From Chloroflexota bacterium (GTDB taxonomy: Bacteria > Chloroflexota > Anaerolineae > Anaerolineales > UBA11579), in the NCBI GenBank assembly GCA_019456165.1, contig VRUJ01000019.1, positions 1 through 64,000 of the forward strand: a stretch of 64,000 nucleotides of DNA. Reading direction: 5' to 3'. A program made the translations under genes and the position numbers. This document shows positions 53,030 through 63,429 of this stretch, in pieces (positions within the stretch are counted from its first letter, which is position 1; every line of letters starts with the position of its first letter). The notes under the pieces are model-generated. The model was not told the origin of the DNA, searched no databases, and saw nothing but the letters and a program-made list of their open reading frames with translations.

Positions 53030-53365
53030 TTACTCAAAGGCTTCAAATACAAGTGGGAAGGTGAAAACCAGGCCAATCCCGAGTAATATCATTGTGATTT
53101 TGAAGGCTTTTCCTAGATCATATTCTTTATTCTTCATAATGGAATTAAGGATGAACCAACTGACCAGCCAAGCAAGAACGCCCATTGTGGTTTTTCCGGT
53201 AAGTGGGCCAGCAGGATTCCATAAGTTGAGGAAATCTTTTAAGCCTGAGCTAAGAACAGCGCCAGTGGTCATAAACCCGATGATCATGCTTCCAATCCCG
53301 CTTGAAATAATGGCTGCTGAGATTGATCCAGTTTGGATGTTTGTATCTTGGTTTTGAGTAGTCAT
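53030..53365 (-). CDS. Small membrane protein, unknown
   Basis: 111 aa from the ATG at 53365 (AGGAG site). Three hydrophobic helices (about residues 18-40, 57-73 and 83-108) follow a polar start. A short charged loop (KNKEYDLGKAFK) sits between helices two and three. It is 37 bases downstream of another membrane protein gene on the same strand. No family recognised. Confidence 0.6.
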   Translation of the reverse strand: MTTQNQDTNIQTGSISAAIISSGIGSMIIGFMTTGAVLSSGLKDFLNLWNPAGPLTGKTTMGVLAWLVSWFILNSIMKNKEYDLGKAFKITMILLGIGLVFTFPLVFEAFE

Positions 53366-53402
53366 TTTATATACTCCTATTTTATGCAATTTGTGAAATA
53401 TG

Positions 53403-53933
53403 TTATATGATTGGAGCCGCTTTGGTGATCAGTGCACCGAACAAGCCAGCAATTCCAGCAGTTGCAAATGCAAGCAAAAATAACACCATCACAATTTTTC
53501 TAAATTGTTGGTTTTTGATTAACATGGGGCCGTATCTCCAAACGAGATAAGCAACGGCGGTAGCTAATATTGGGGAAATCCAGGCAACGTGTTCTTTCCA
53601 TTCCATACCGAAAACATGCCAACCAGATAATGCCGGATCTGCTTTAAGAAAAGAGCGGGGGTACAGAGACATATCTGCGCCCTCCGGCGGCGTTGCTCGG
53701 TACCATGGATAAACAATATAGGTACCGGTTATAACGGTCAGCCATGAAATAAGAGCCATAATGGATGTGCCCCACTTTAGACGTACCAGGCGTTCCTTTA
53801 TACCTTCGGCAGTAAGTAGTTCAGACTTTAAACTGTAAAGCCCTGCATACCCACCAGCAAAGGCAAGCAAAAATCCCGCTCCAAGAATCATGCCATGGAT
53901 TGCTGTCCAAAGTTCACGGGTTGTTAGAGACAT
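53403..53933 (-). CDS. Membrane protein with candidate heme-ligand histidines, unknown
   Basis: 176 aa with a very strong ribosome binding site (AGGAGG). About four helices (12-32, 53-74, 117-133 and 144-170). H13 lies in the first helix; H106 and H115 (GWHVFGMEWKEHVAW) are near the third. This spacing could hold a b-type heme, but no family match is known to me. It forms a two-gene unit with the 111 aa membrane protein. Confidence 0.6.
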   Translation of the reverse strand: MSLTTRELWTAIHGMILGAGFLLAFAGGYAGLYSLKSELLTAEGIKERLVRLKWGTSIMALISWLTVITGTYIVYPWYRATPPEGADMSLYPRSFLKADPALSGWHVFGMEWKEHVAWISPILATAVAYLVWRYGPMLIKNQQFRKIVMVLFLLAFATAGIAGLFGALITKAAPII

Positions 53934-54225
53934 TTTAACCTCCTGAGAATATAGTGAATAAATATTATCCTTACTATCTTATTATATAGTTTTTACATGC
54001 AAAACTCAAGAGCATAATTCTCTATTTTGTATTGGGAGTTTGACCGCTATATAACAACAATTCCTTTTTCATCAACCTGCAACCAATGGGCTACTTTGTT
54101 TATCTTCCTTATGTATTTTCTAACTACAAGTCTTCTGGATAGAAGTCCACAAGAAAATATTTCCTTTGAGGTATATATAAGACTTTTCTATCCTTAAAAC
54201 TCCCCCAGTGATCTCCACCTAACGC

Positions 54226-55200
54226 CTACTCCTCATCAAGCGTAGCGCCCAGAGCTAATGGGGGAGCCAAACGCAACTGTCTACGCAAAGGATCCTGAAC
54301 TGATTGCGGCATATATGCAATCAGGCGTTCTGTGAAATCTCCGCTCACCAGGATCAATACCATGATCATTAATATCCAAGGAAGTGAATTTAAAGCCTGT
54401 ATGGATACCCCCGGAAATGTACCTTGCAAGTAGGTGGCCAAACCTTTGGTAACCCCGAATAAGATCGCTCCAAAAGCGCCTCGAACCGGTGACCAACCGC
54501 CAAAAATCACTATGGCTAGCGCAATCCAACCTAATCCCAGAATGTGATTGTCGCTCCATCCAATTTTGATTCCCAATGAGTAGGATGCTCCTGCGAGGCC
54601 AACCAGTGCCCCACCGACAATGGAGTATAAGTAGCGCACGAGATTCACTTTCACCCCTCTGGCAAAAGCAGCTTCTGGACGCTCGCCAACACTGCGCAAG
54701 TGTAAGCCTGGTTGGGTGCGGTTGAGCCACCACCAGGTCACTGCAACTAATACAAAAGAAAAGTAGACAATAATATTTTGGTCGAAGAACAGAGGTCCTA
54801 ATATTGGGAGATCTGCTAAATACGGAATACTAAGATGGGCTACAGAAGGACCAGGAAGGCGAGTGTGGTTCTGACCCAGAAAAGCGCTCAAGTCAGCCCC
54901 CAGCAAAGTTAACACAAAACCAATCGCAAACTGGCTTTGCTTTAATCGGATACTGCCGAAAGCGATGATAAGAGCGAAAAAAGCCCCCACTGCAGCTCCA
55001 GCAAAGAAACCAAGCCAGATATTGTCCATTTCGTAAGCAACTATAAAACCGGACATGGCCGCCATCAACATACTGCCATCCAAAGATAGATTTACGACCC
55101 CAGCTCGCTCTGTTAGCGTCTCTCCGCATACAGCGATAATCAAAGGAGAGGAATTTAATATTGCTGAAGCAAAGAAACTTACGATATAGAGGTCATTCAT
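54226..55200 (-). CDS. BMP-type nucleoside ABC transporter permease (NupQ-like)
   Basis: 324 aa, about nine helices, with the conserved GETLTERAGVVNLSLDGSMLMAA opening and AFARGVKVNLVRYLYSIVGGALVGLAGA. These belong to the RbsC-like permeases that serve basic membrane lipoprotein (BMP) transporters for nucleosides and purines. It is last in a four-gene unit and overlaps the preceding permease by 8 bases. Confidence 0.87.
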   Translation of the reverse strand: MNDLYIVSFFASAILNSSPLIIAVCGETLTERAGVVNLSLDGSMLMAAMSGFIVAYEMDNIWLGFFAGAAVGAFFALIIAFGSIRLKQSQFAIGFVLTLLGADLSAFLGQNHTRLPGPSVAHLSIPYLADLPILGPLFFDQNIIVYFSFVLVAVTWWWLNRTQPGLHLRSVGERPEAAFARGVKVNLVRYLYSIVGGALVGLAGASYSLGIKIGWSDNHILGLGWIALAIVIFGGWSPVRGAFGAILFGVTKGLATYLQGTFPGVSIQALNSLPWILMIMVLILVSGDFTERLIAYMPQSVQDPLRRQLRLAPPLALGATLDEE

Positions 55201-56236
55201 CTTTTTCTACCTCTTTGCGAAATCCTAGCTTACTCGCTTCCCCAAAAAGTAAGATAAATAAAACCATCACCCCGGTGAGGATGCCCCCCAATGAAGAATG
55301 CAACTGAGTCTTCAATTGCAGCGTCAGGCTGCCATTAAGCACCAACGAGAAAAAGAATGAGATAAACGGCACCAAAAGAAGTCGGTAAGCGGCTAACATA
55401 ACCACCAAGATGGCCAAATATCCAATACCCCCTGAAATATTCTGGCGCAGACTGTCAAACCAACTTAAAACTCTCACCGCACCGCCTAACCCAGCCAACG
55501 CTCCACAAAACATCATCGCGTAAATTGTTTCACGTTCACTGGATACGCCTAATAAAAATGCTGAGCGCGCATTCTTACCAAGCGCTTTTAGTTTAAGTCC
55601 CCAGAAGGAGTTGTTTAATGCGAAGAATACCAATCCAATAGCCAGGATGGTCAGTACAAACGAAATTGGGCTGAAACGGGATTCTGCAAAACGGGGTAAC
55701 AGTGCAGCTTCTTGGAATGGCGGGGTGCCGCGGAAAGAGCCGCCTTCCGGTGGCTGCCAGGGTCCCGCGATGAGATATAGCGACAACATACTAGCCAAGT
55801 TATTTAGAGCTAATCCGCCAAATATTTCGTGCACTTTACCATGAGTTTTCAGGAATCCCGTTAAAGCTCCCCAAAGAGCGCCGGCGAGCATAGCAACAAT
55901 AATTTCAAGGAAGATCAATACAAATGCAGGCGCGTCCACCGTTAGCGCGATCCAGCTGGCTCCTAAAGAACCCAAGATCATCTGGCCCTCAACCCCAATG
56001 TTCCACAATCCGCCAGTGAAGGTAACCAATAAACCCAGAGCACATAAAGTTAATGGCACCCAAAAAGCCATAACGCTCAACATCTTTGCTTGATTCTCGA
56101 AAGGTTTGAGGAACATTATATTTAATGATTCGAGAGGGTCTGCTCCAAATAAGAACAATAAGGCGATGATAAATAGCAGCGCGCCAATGATGGGGACGAC
56201 AGGCCAAAATCTCTCAGCCCAACGCGGCAGTATCAT
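55193..56236 (-). CDS. BMP-type nucleoside ABC transporter permease (NupP-like)
   Basis: 347 aa, about nine helices. FTGGLWNIGVEGQMILGS and ALGKNARSAFLLGVSSERETIYAMMFCGALAGLGGA are the family signatures. It overlaps the ATPase stop by 4 bases (ATGA). It makes a heteromeric channel with the following permease. Confidence 0.87.
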   Translation of the reverse strand: MILPRWAERFWPVVPIIGALLFIIALLFLFGADPLESLNIMFLKPFENQAKMLSVMAFWVPLTLCALGLLVTFTGGLWNIGVEGQMILGSLGASWIALTVDAPAFVLIFLEIIVAMLAGALWGALTGFLKTHGKVHEIFGGLALNNLASMLSLYLIAGPWQPPEGGSFRGTPPFQEAALLPRFAESRFSPISFVLTILAIGLVFFALNNSFWGLKLKALGKNARSAFLLGVSSERETIYAMMFCGALAGLGGAVRVLSWFDSLRQNISGGIGYLAILVVMLAAYRLLLVPFISFFFSLVLNGSLTLQLKTQLHSSLGGILTGVMVLFILLFGEASKLGFRKEVEKDE

Positions 56237-57696
56237 GCCTGCCCTCCAATCATGTGCCCTAGTTGATCCACAGAAACTTCTGAAGCGTTTACTACGCGAG
56301 ACATGACTCCTCCCGAGAATACCGCGATGCGGTCGCTGCGTTCAAGGATTTCATCCAGATCTGCGGACATAAAGACTAACGCAGTTCCATCTTCCCTACG
56401 TGCATACATTTGCTCCCAAATCCAATCCATAGAACGCACATCGAGGCCGCGTGTAGGATGCTCTAATAAAATAACTTTTAACCCCGGGTTGAGTAAAGCA
56501 AAAAGTAAACGCTGTTGGTTCCCGCCTGATAGTTGGTCAGCCGTAGATTCGGGTTGGCCCACGACTTGATATTGCTCAATGCGCGAATTGGTTCGTTCCC
56601 GAGCTGCAGGCCAATCGATCATAAATGTGTGCGTAGGCTCAGCCAACAGCATATGCTCTGTTAAAGATAACTTTGATACCAAACCCTCTTCCAACCGGCC
56701 TGCAGCACAATAAGCCACTCCAAAGTTTCTGGATTTATGATAAGAAGATTTGGTCAGGTCTTGCCCCGAGACAACTACCTGGCCGCTTTCTGGTTGGATC
56801 AAACCAGCAATTGTCCTGAGTAATATTCCTTGTCCGCTGCCTTCCAATCCAGCTAATCCGATCACTTCTCCTGCAAATATCTGAAGATTAATATTGCTTA
56901 CATTTAAGCGATAAGTGCTGATATTTACATTGATAAGTTCCAACGCAGGGTTGCCTAGGTCGAAAGGAAGTCTCTCTCTACGCGTCGGGACTTGGCCAAA
57001 CATCATTTCGACTAATTTCTCATTTGGACAAGGAATAGTAGATTGGCCGACCAATTTCCCGCGCCGAAGTACAAAAGCATGATCGCACAATTCCTGAACT
57101 TCATCCAACTTATGGGAAACTAAAATGATTGTCTTTCCTTCTTCATGGGCCAGCTTGCGCATTGATGAGAATAGAACATCTTTTTGTTCCACGCTGATTC
57201 CGGTAGTAGGTTCATCGAGAATAAAAACCTGCGCACCCCCGGCCAACAAGCGTACCAGTTCAAGCTGTTGGCGTTCACCCAAAGAAAGTGTGTCAATGTG
57301 CGCATGAATATCCGCTTCAAATCCATAGCGGGTAATAATTTCATTCATTTCGGCTATTACGGTACGATAGTCTAAACTGAGTCTATTATCCCGGCCAAGG
57401 AGATAGTTGTCTATGATACTAAAAGGGGGAATATCCAACGGGTCTTGGTACAGCATACCCAAACCTGCACCCAAGGCAGCGGCTGGAGATGGGAAATCGA
57501 CAGCTTTGTGGTCTAACAATATTTCCCCACTATCTTGTGGCTGGTAACCGGATAATATTTTCATCAGGGTGCTTTTTCCAGCCCCATTTTCACCCAAAAG
57601 CCCGTAAATTTTCCCTGGTTCTAGACTAACACTGATGTTGTCATTAGCTTTGACCTCTCCAAAGTATTTACGGATTTCTTTAAGTTCTACGTGCAT
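56233..57696 (-). CDS. BMP-type ABC transporter ATPase with two nucleotide-binding domains
   Basis: 487 aa. The first ABC half has Walker A GENGAGKST (35-43), signature LSLGERQQLEL and Walker B VFILDEPTTG. The second half has a degenerate Walker A (GLEGSGQG, no Lys) but keeps LSGGNQQRLL, as is usual in the RbsA/NupO group. It powers uptake of nucleosides or related bases. It follows the binding protein by 111 bases across a strong hairpin. Confidence 0.88.
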   Translation of the reverse strand: MHVELKEIRKYFGEVKANDNISVSLEPGKIYGLLGENGAGKSTLMKILSGYQPQDSGEILLDHKAVDFPSPAAALGAGLGMLYQDPLDIPPFSIIDNYLLGRDNRLSLDYRTVIAEMNEIITRYGFEADIHAHIDTLSLGERQQLELVRLLAGGAQVFILDEPTTGISVEQKDVLFSSMRKLAHEEGKTIILVSHKLDEVQELCDHAFVLRRGKLVGQSTIPCPNEKLVEMMFGQVPTRRERLPFDLGNPALELINVNISTYRLNVSNINLQIFAGEVIGLAGLEGSGQGILLRTIAGLIQPESGQVVVSGQDLTKSSYHKSRNFGVAYCAAGRLEEGLVSKLSLTEHMLLAEPTHTFMIDWPAARERTNSRIEQYQVVGQPESTADQLSGGNQQRLLFALLNPGLKVILLEHPTRGLDVRSMDWIWEQMYARREDGTALVFMSADLDEILERSDRIAVFSGGVMSRVVNASEVSVDQLGHMIGGQA

Positions 57697-57748
57697 CTAT
57701 TTTGTTATCTCTTACTAATTGGTAAATTAACGACGTGAAAATTGGATT

Positions 57749-57775
57749 GGGAGCGACCCAGATTGAGTCGCTCCC
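57749..57775 (-). terminator. Hairpin between binding-protein and ATPase genes
   Basis: GGGAGCGAC (57749-57757) and GTCGCTCCC (57767-57775) form a perfect 9-bp stem with a 9-base loop, 32 bases after the BMP stop. There is no U tract. It probably lowers expression of the downstream ATPase and permeases relative to the abundant binding protein, or protects the 3' end of its mRNA. Confidence 0.6.
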
Positions 57776-57807
57776 ATTTGTTTTACACTATTGAATTAAA
57801 AGATGTT

Positions 57808-59082
57808 TTACTCGCTTGGACCAACCATACCTTCTATCAGTTGGGGCAGGTACCATATTTCGTTATCAGTAGCAACTGAGCCATCTGCAATGTAAGTTGT
57901 GCCGTCCTGTAAGTTTATCGGTCCAGACCATACGTTGATATCACCGGAAGCCAGCCCGTCAATGAAAGCATTCAAATCAGCTTCCATATCTGCTGTTAAT
58001 GCTGGGCCATTTACCCAACCAGCGGCTGTTCTGGTGTTGTCAGTAAGATCATCCCAATATGGCGCGTTCCAATCCCAAGACTGCACCCAATCACCTGCTT
58101 GTACAGCTGTAACGAGATCCAGATAAGCAGGTCCCCAGTTGAAATATGGGGTGCCTAAACAAATTTCAGGTTTTTGGTCACACGCACTTTCGTAGTCGTA
58201 AGGGACAGCCCAAACGGTATCACCAGTATCAGCGCGCTGGCCGGTAACATCGATGCCTTCGGTTGTATCAATTCCGCTCAAAACTACATCCACGCCGCTA
58301 TCCAGGAAATTGGTCGTGACTTCTGTGGGATCGAGAGTGAAGCCGGGGATATTGAACCAGAAACCAATCCAGGTTACGGTGAATTCAAGGTCGCCGGCAT
58401 TCATACCGCGATAATTTTCATAGCAGTAGCTTGCTCCCAAATATGCTGAGGAAGCTAAGCGTCGCGTCTCAAAGTTGATCAGCGGTCCAAGATATCCGAG
58501 TTGGCCTGTTTCTGTTGCTATAGCTGCGGCACATCCGGCGATGGCTTTCATATCTTCCATACGTCCCATGATATTGCCCAGGTTTGCTGGAGCTTCTCCG
58601 GTCAACACATCATCACCTGAGATGTTAATAAAGGTCACTTCCGGATATTTCTCTGCTACACCAACGGTATCTTCTTCGAATTCATCCGAGGTAGTAATGA
58701 CTAGGGTGGCGCCTTCGGCCACCATGTCGTCAACCACTCCTTCCAGAGTGGCCTCAGGTTTATCTGCTGGGTTGAGCAGTTCAAATAAAAGCATTTCTGA
58801 TCCAGGTAAATTCTCTTCTACATACAAACCACCTTCGTAGTGTGCCTGACTCCAACCGTGGTCATTTTTCGGACCTACTAAAACCATCCCGAATACAATC
58901 GGTTCAGGATCGGATTGAGGCGCTTCGGTCTCCTCGACAACTGGGGCAACGGTTTCTTCGACTATTGGGGCACCGGTTTCCTCGACCACTGGGGCATCGG
59001 TTGCATCCCCCCCACAAGCTGTTAACAACATAGCTAAAATTAACACAGAACCGAGAAGGCGCCAATATTGCTTGATTTTCAT
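57808..59082 (-). CDS. BMP-family substrate-binding lipoprotein
   Basis: 424 aa from the ATG at 59082 (AAGGAG site); an upstream in-frame start lacks a site. Signal ends LLTAC (lipobox). A repeat-like acidic linker (APVVEETGAPIVEETVAPVVEETEAP) has three VEET units. The mature domain has VGPKNDHGWSQAHYEG, INISGDDV and YLGPLINFETRRLASSAYLGA, all BMP/Med family marks for purine nucleoside binding. It heads the import operon. Confidence 0.88.
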   Translation of the reverse strand: MKIKQYWRLLGSVLILAMLLTACGGDATDAPVVEETGAPIVEETVAPVVEETEAPQSDPEPIVFGMVLVGPKNDHGWSQAHYEGGLYVEENLPGSEMLLFELLNPADKPEATLEGVVDDMVAEGATLVITTSDEFEEDTVGVAEKYPEVTFINISGDDVLTGEAPANLGNIMGRMEDMKAIAGCAAAIATETGQLGYLGPLINFETRRLASSAYLGASYCYENYRGMNAGDLEFTVTWIGFWFNIPGFTLDPTEVTTNFLDSGVDVVLSGIDTTEGIDVTGQRADTGDTVWAVPYDYESACDQKPEICLGTPYFNWGPAYLDLVTAVQAGDWVQSWDWNAPYWDDLTDNTRTAAGWVNGPALTADMEADLNAFIDGLASGDINVWSGPINLQDGTTYIADGSVATDNEIWYLPQLIEGMVGPSE

Positions 59083-59284
59083 TCTTCTACTCCTTATTAG
59101 ATTAGTGAAATTTTTGGGATTGGTAATCCACATATTATCTTATCACTTGCCTCCTTAATAAGCCCTATAATTTTGAATATTGACCTAAGATTATTTATCT
59201 CGATATTCATAAGTGAATACCAATTTTACTACATGTTAGCTTATATTTTCATATTCCAAATTCTTTATTCCAAGCCTTTCCGCC

Positions 59285-61075
59285 CTACTGCTCAATCACT
59301 GGAATAAAGTCGAAGGCGTTCACATCCACCAACCCCAAATCGGAAATTCGCAATTCAGGGATTACGACCAACGCCAAGAGGCTCAACTGCATGTTTGGGT
59401 TGTTTAAATTGCAGCCGCAGGCATTAAAACCTTTTAATACTGTTGCCGTTTTATCAGCAACAACTTGCGCCTTCTCGTTAGACATCAAGCCGGCGATAGG
59501 TAATTCCACTAAACCGATAACTTCGCCATCTCGAACGACTATCTGCCCACCACCGGTACGACCCAATTCATTAGCGGCTTTTGCCATATCAACTTCCTTT
59601 GTACCGACGACGATCATGTGATGGCTATCGTGGGCTACTGTGGTGGCTAATCCACAAGGCACATCAAATCCAAACCCCTGTACCAATCCGACTTGTACAA
59701 CTCCAGTGCCTTGATGTCGTTCAACGAGAGCGATTTTGACCAGGTCGCGTTCCATATCTACCAATATCTGCCCATCCTTGACTGGCACTTCCAACTTTAA
59801 ATGTTTGGTAGGCGCCTGGTTTTCGATAACGCCAATCACATTTACGGTCACATTCGCTTCGCCCGAAACAAGAAGCTGAAAGTCTTCTGCCTGCAACTCT
59901 CGCCCTAAGTTCACAGATTTCATCGCCCATTCAGGATACGTATAATCAGGTAATTCCACCAAGAGATTTCCGCTCTCAGCAACGGTTTTTCCTTGTGCAA
60001 TTACCTGATCGATGCGTATATCCTCCAAATCGTTAATTAACAGGATATCTGCAAACCGCCCGGGAGCGATAATACCTACATCTTGGGAGACTCCGAAATG
60101 TTCTGCGGTATTAATTGTTGCCATCTGGAGCGCAGTGATAGGTTCAAGACCTTGTTCAATTGCATGGCGCACCACTCGGTTCATATGGCCTTCGGTAACT
60201 AGTGTTTCAGAGTGGGAATCATCCGTGCAAAGCAAGAAGTGTCTTGAATCCAAACCCAACTCCGTTATCGCACGCACCTGCTCTGCTACGTCGAACCACG
60301 CCGAACCCAAACGCAGCATGACTTTCATGCCTTGGCGCACGCGCGCCACGGCGTCTTCCATACGCGTGCCTTCGTGATCATCTTCCGCCCCCCCAGCAAT
60401 ATACCCGTGGAATGGTAAACCCAAGTCTGGGGAGGCATAATGTCCGCCGATAACTTTGCCTGCCTGGCGAGTTTCCGCCATCTCGGCGAGCATTTTATGG
60501 TAATTATTAACCACGCCAGGGAAATTCATCATTTCTCCTAGGCCGATGATGCCCTCCCAAGACATCGCCTCAGCCACCTCTTCAGGGCCAATACTTGCCC
60601 CCGGCGTCTCCAACCCTGGGGCTGAAGGAACGCACGAAGGCATCTGCACCCAAACGTGGATGGGTTGCTGCGTGGCCTCCTCCAGCATTAATCTGACCCC
60701 TTTCAATCCGAAAACATTAGCGATCTCGTGGGGATCGATGAACATACCCGTAGTGCCAGACGGTATGACTGCGCGTACGAATTCGGTAACTGTGACCATT
60801 CCCGATTCGACATGCATGTGGGCATCTAGTAATCCCGGCGTCAAATATCGACCTTCAGCATTAACCTGCTCAGTCTTAGGTCCCAGTGTGTGCGCGGCAT
60901 CTTTTCCCACGTAAGCGATGCGCTCTCCCTTGATAGCAATATCAATATTGGGAATGATCTCCCCGGATTGAACGCAAACCCAATGACCGCCGCGGATCAC
61001 CAAGTCCGCGTGGGAACGCCCCATAGCTACATTGATCAATTCCTGCCTTGATTGCTGCCACAAAGAGGTTTTCAT
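59285..61075 (-). CDS. ade: Adenine deaminase
   Basis: 596 aa, the usual length. The amidohydrolase HxH is H86/H88 (LLDAHMHVESG); GTTGMFIDPHEIANVFG, CTDDSHSE and the C-terminal AKAANELGRTGGGQ segment are typical of Ade. It converts adenine to hypoxanthine and ammonia with a binuclear Fe/Mn centre in the cytoplasm. Its place directly upstream of the BMP importer operon on the same strand suggests purine scavenging for nitrogen or nucleotides. Confidence 0.92.
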   Translation of the reverse strand: MKTSLWQQSRQELINVAMGRSHADLVIRGGHWVCVQSGEIIPNIDIAIKGERIAYVGKDAAHTLGPKTEQVNAEGRYLTPGLLDAHMHVESGMVTVTEFVRAVIPSGTTGMFIDPHEIANVFGLKGVRLMLEEATQQPIHVWVQMPSCVPSAPGLETPGASIGPEEVAEAMSWEGIIGLGEMMNFPGVVNNYHKMLAEMAETRQAGKVIGGHYASPDLGLPFHGYIAGGAEDDHEGTRMEDAVARVRQGMKVMLRLGSAWFDVAEQVRAITELGLDSRHFLLCTDDSHSETLVTEGHMNRVVRHAIEQGLEPITALQMATINTAEHFGVSQDVGIIAPGRFADILLINDLEDIRIDQVIAQGKTVAESGNLLVELPDYTYPEWAMKSVNLGRELQAEDFQLLVSGEANVTVNVIGVIENQAPTKHLKLEVPVKDGQILVDMERDLVKIALVERHQGTGVVQVGLVQGFGFDVPCGLATTVAHDSHHMIVVGTKEVDMAKAANELGRTGGGQIVVRDGEVIGLVELPIAGLMSNEKAQVVADKTATVLKGFNACGCNLNNPNMQLSLLALVVIPELRISDLGLVDVNAFDFIPVIEQ

Positions 61076-61218
61076 AGGAACTCCAAAGGATAACTTTCAA
61101 TGAACCTGATTTTTGGTGATGAGAAAATAATAGTTACAATTTTTATAAATATTAGCTAATTTTATTGCAGTAAATCTTTTATGTAAATAACTAAAATAAA
61201 TTTATTGTATTATACATG

Positions 61219-61248
61219 AGTCCAGACCACCTTCAAGCAGCCTGGACT
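61219..61248 (-). terminator. Hairpin after the AIM24-family gene
   Basis: AGTCCAG (61219-61225) and CTGGACT (61242-61248) form a 7-bp stem, 25 bases past the stop at 61273. There is no clear U tract. The rest of the 197-base gap is very AT-rich and probably contains the ade promoter. Confidence 0.4.
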
Positions 61249-61272
61249 ACTAGTTAATTTATGTAGTTGAAA

Positions 61273-62040
61273 TTATCCCCCGCTGATAATATCTTTCAAA
61301 ATATTACCGCCCAGGCCAGCCACACCCCTTTGCTCGCCGCCCCTCTGGGTGAATGTAATACCACGTTTAATGCGGTCTACCAAACGCGAAAAGGGGAGGC
61401 TTTGCAAGAAAACTTTTCCCGGACCCTGCAAACTTGCAAGAAAAAGCCCTTCGCCTCCGAAGAGTGCATTCTTAAACCCACCGATAAATTTGATGTCGTA
61501 ATCTACACTGGTTGAAAAAGATACCAGGCAGCCGGTATCCACACGCAGGTGTTCCCCAGCAGCCAGGTTTTTCTCAATCACTGTGCCACCAGCATGCACG
61601 AATACCATGCCATCGCCAGTCAAGCGCTGGAGGATAAATCCCTCACCGCCAAAAAATCCGGCTCCCAAACGTTTGGTAAAGGCAACTTCGATCTCGACCC
61701 CCCTAGCTGCACACAGGAAAGAATCTTTTTGGCACAATACTTCGCCTCCAAAATCGTCGAGGTCGAAGGCAACGATTTTTCCTGGGTAAGGTGCTGCGAA
61801 AGCAACTCTACTTTTTCCTCCTCCGTTATTCAGAAAAGTAGTAATGAAAAAACTTTCCCCGGTGATCAAGCGCTTAAAGCCCTTAAATAAGCCTCCGCCG
61901 GTATCAGTTTGCATTTCGATGCCGTCTTCCATGTAGGTCATCGTACCGATTTCAGCGCGTATGCCCTCACTGGGGTCTAACTCTACTTCCACAAGTTGTA
62001 AATCATCACCATATATCTGATAATCAATTACGTCTGCCAT
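61273..62040 (-). CDS. AIM24/TIGR00266-family beta-helical protein
   Basis: 255 aa with GGAGG before the start. It reads [37 protein letters not shown] and later [29 protein letters not shown], matching the AIM24 family of double-stranded beta-helix proteins. Function is not established in bacteria. It is divergent from the aminotransferase at 62140 with a 99-base spacer. A Phe/Gly-rich central part ([17 protein letters not shown]) is usual for the family. Confidence 0.88.
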   Translation of the reverse strand: MADVIDYQIYGDDLQLVEVELDPSEGIRAEIGTMTYMEDGIEMQTDTGGGLFKGFKRLITGESFFITTFLNNGGGKSRVAFAAPYPGKIVAFDLDDFGGEVLCQKDSFLCAARGVEIEVAFTKRLGAGFFGGEGFILQRLTGDGMVFVHAGGTVIEKNLAAGEHLRVDTGCLVSFSTSVDYDIKFIGGFKNALFGGEGLFLASLQGPGKVFLQSLPFSRLVDRIKRGITFTQRGGEQRGVAGLGGNILKDIISGG

Positions 62041-62139
62041 AGTCTGCTGCCTCCTTTTTATAGGTGTATACTTGATTTTACTATGAATTGGATGGAAAAT
62101 TGGTAAAATTGGTTGAATAAAATTTTGTAGGAGCGCCGC

Positions 62140-63414
62140 ATGTCAAATAAGTCACAAGCTCGAAAACATCTTTCTCCCGTTTGGTCTCGATCTGCTGATT
62201 TTTTTGTTTCGCATGGTGAAGGGGTTTATCTCTACGACTTGGAAGATAACGCCTATCTAGATTTCACTTCCGGTATCGGCGTGACCAATACCGGCCACTG
62301 CCACCCGCGCGTGGTAGAGGCCATTCAGAAACAGGCTGAGGCGCTGCTCCACGGGCAGGCGAATATCGTCATTCATCAACCTCTGCTCGAATTAGTTGCT
62401 GAGCTGCGCAAGATTGTTCCACCAGAGTTGGATGGATTCTTTTTCAGTAATTCGGGTGCCGAAGCTGTAGAAGGCGCGATCAAATTAGCTAGAATGGCAA
62501 CTGGCCGGCCAAATATTGTTGTCTTCCAGGGCAGCTTCCACGGCCGTACAGTCGGAACAATGTCCCTGACCACATCAAAAACCATTTACCGGGCGGGTTA
62601 CCAGCCATTGATGCCGGGGGTATTTATTGCACCTTACCCTTACGCCTATCGTTATGGTTGGGATGTAGAGCAAACCAGCCAATGGTGCCTGGAGGAAATA
62701 CGCCTGCTTTTCCAAACCCAAACAGCGCCTCAAGAAACTGCTGCAATTCTTATCGAACCAGTATTAGGTGAAGGCGGCTACGTCGTACCCCCGAGAAGTT
62801 TCATGCAGGCCTTGTGGGAGATAGCCGACGAACACGATATTTTACTTATTGCAGATGAGATCCAATCGGGGTTTGGCCGCACAGGGAGTTGGTTTGCCTA
62901 TCAGCATTTCGACATCATTCCGGATATATTAACAATTGCCAAAGGGCTGGCTTCTGGAATGCCCCTCTCCGGTGTGATCGCGCCTCTCTCTCTGATGGAA
63001 AAATGGACGCCTGGTTCGCATGGTGGAACATATGGCGGGAACGCGGTATCCGTTGCAGCTGCGGTTGCCACCCTCCAAGTAATTAATGAGGAGGGGCTAC
63101 TGGCAAATGCAGAAACACGCGGCAGCCAATTAATGACCGGACTAGGTCATTTGCAAGAGAAGTATCCTGCTATTGGAGACGTGCGCGGCTTAGGCTTGAT
63201 GGTTGGGGTAGAAATTCGAGACGCACAAGGTATACCCGACAAGGAATCAGCTAAAGCCGTGGCCAAAGCCTGTTTTAATGAGCGCTTAATGCTGCTAACC
63301 TGCGGCCCTTGGGATAATACCATCCGCTGGATACCTCCCCTTATAGTCACAAAAGAACAAATCGGAGAGGCATTAGAAATCTTCGATTCTGCATTGGAAA
63401 AAGTGTTAAACTAA
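62140..63414 (+). CDS. Class III aminotransferase (4-aminobutyrate aminotransferase-like)
   Basis: 424 aa with GGAG before the [30 protein letters not shown] and the PLP lysine in [14 protein letters not shown] are all present. It resembles GabT and other omega-aminotransferases that make semialdehydes from GABA, 5-aminovalerate or similar amines. The next gene, 15 bases on, is an aldehyde:ferredoxin oxidoreductase, a natural partner to oxidise the aldehyde product. Confidence 0.87.
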   Translation: MSNKSQARKHLSPVWSRSADFFVSHGEGVYLYDLEDNAYLDFTSGIGVTNTGHCHPRVVEAIQKQAEALLHGQANIVIHQPLLELVAELRKIVPPELDGFFFSNSGAEAVEGAIKLARMATGRPNIVVFQGSFHGRTVGTMSLTTSKTIYRAGYQPLMPGVFIAPYPYAYRYGWDVEQTSQWCLEEIRLLFQTQTAPQETAAILIEPVLGEGGYVVPPRSFMQALWEIADEHDILLIADEIQSGFGRTGSWFAYQHFDIIPDILTIAKGLASGMPLSGVIAPLSLMEKWTPGSHGGTYGGNAVSVAAAVATLQVINEEGLLANAETRGSQLMTGLGHLQEKYPAIGDVRGLGLMVGVEIRDAQGIPDKESAKAVAKACFNERLMLLTCGPWDNTIRWIPPLIVTKEQIGEALEIFDSALEKVLN

Positions 63415-63429
63415 ATTTGGAGAAATTGA

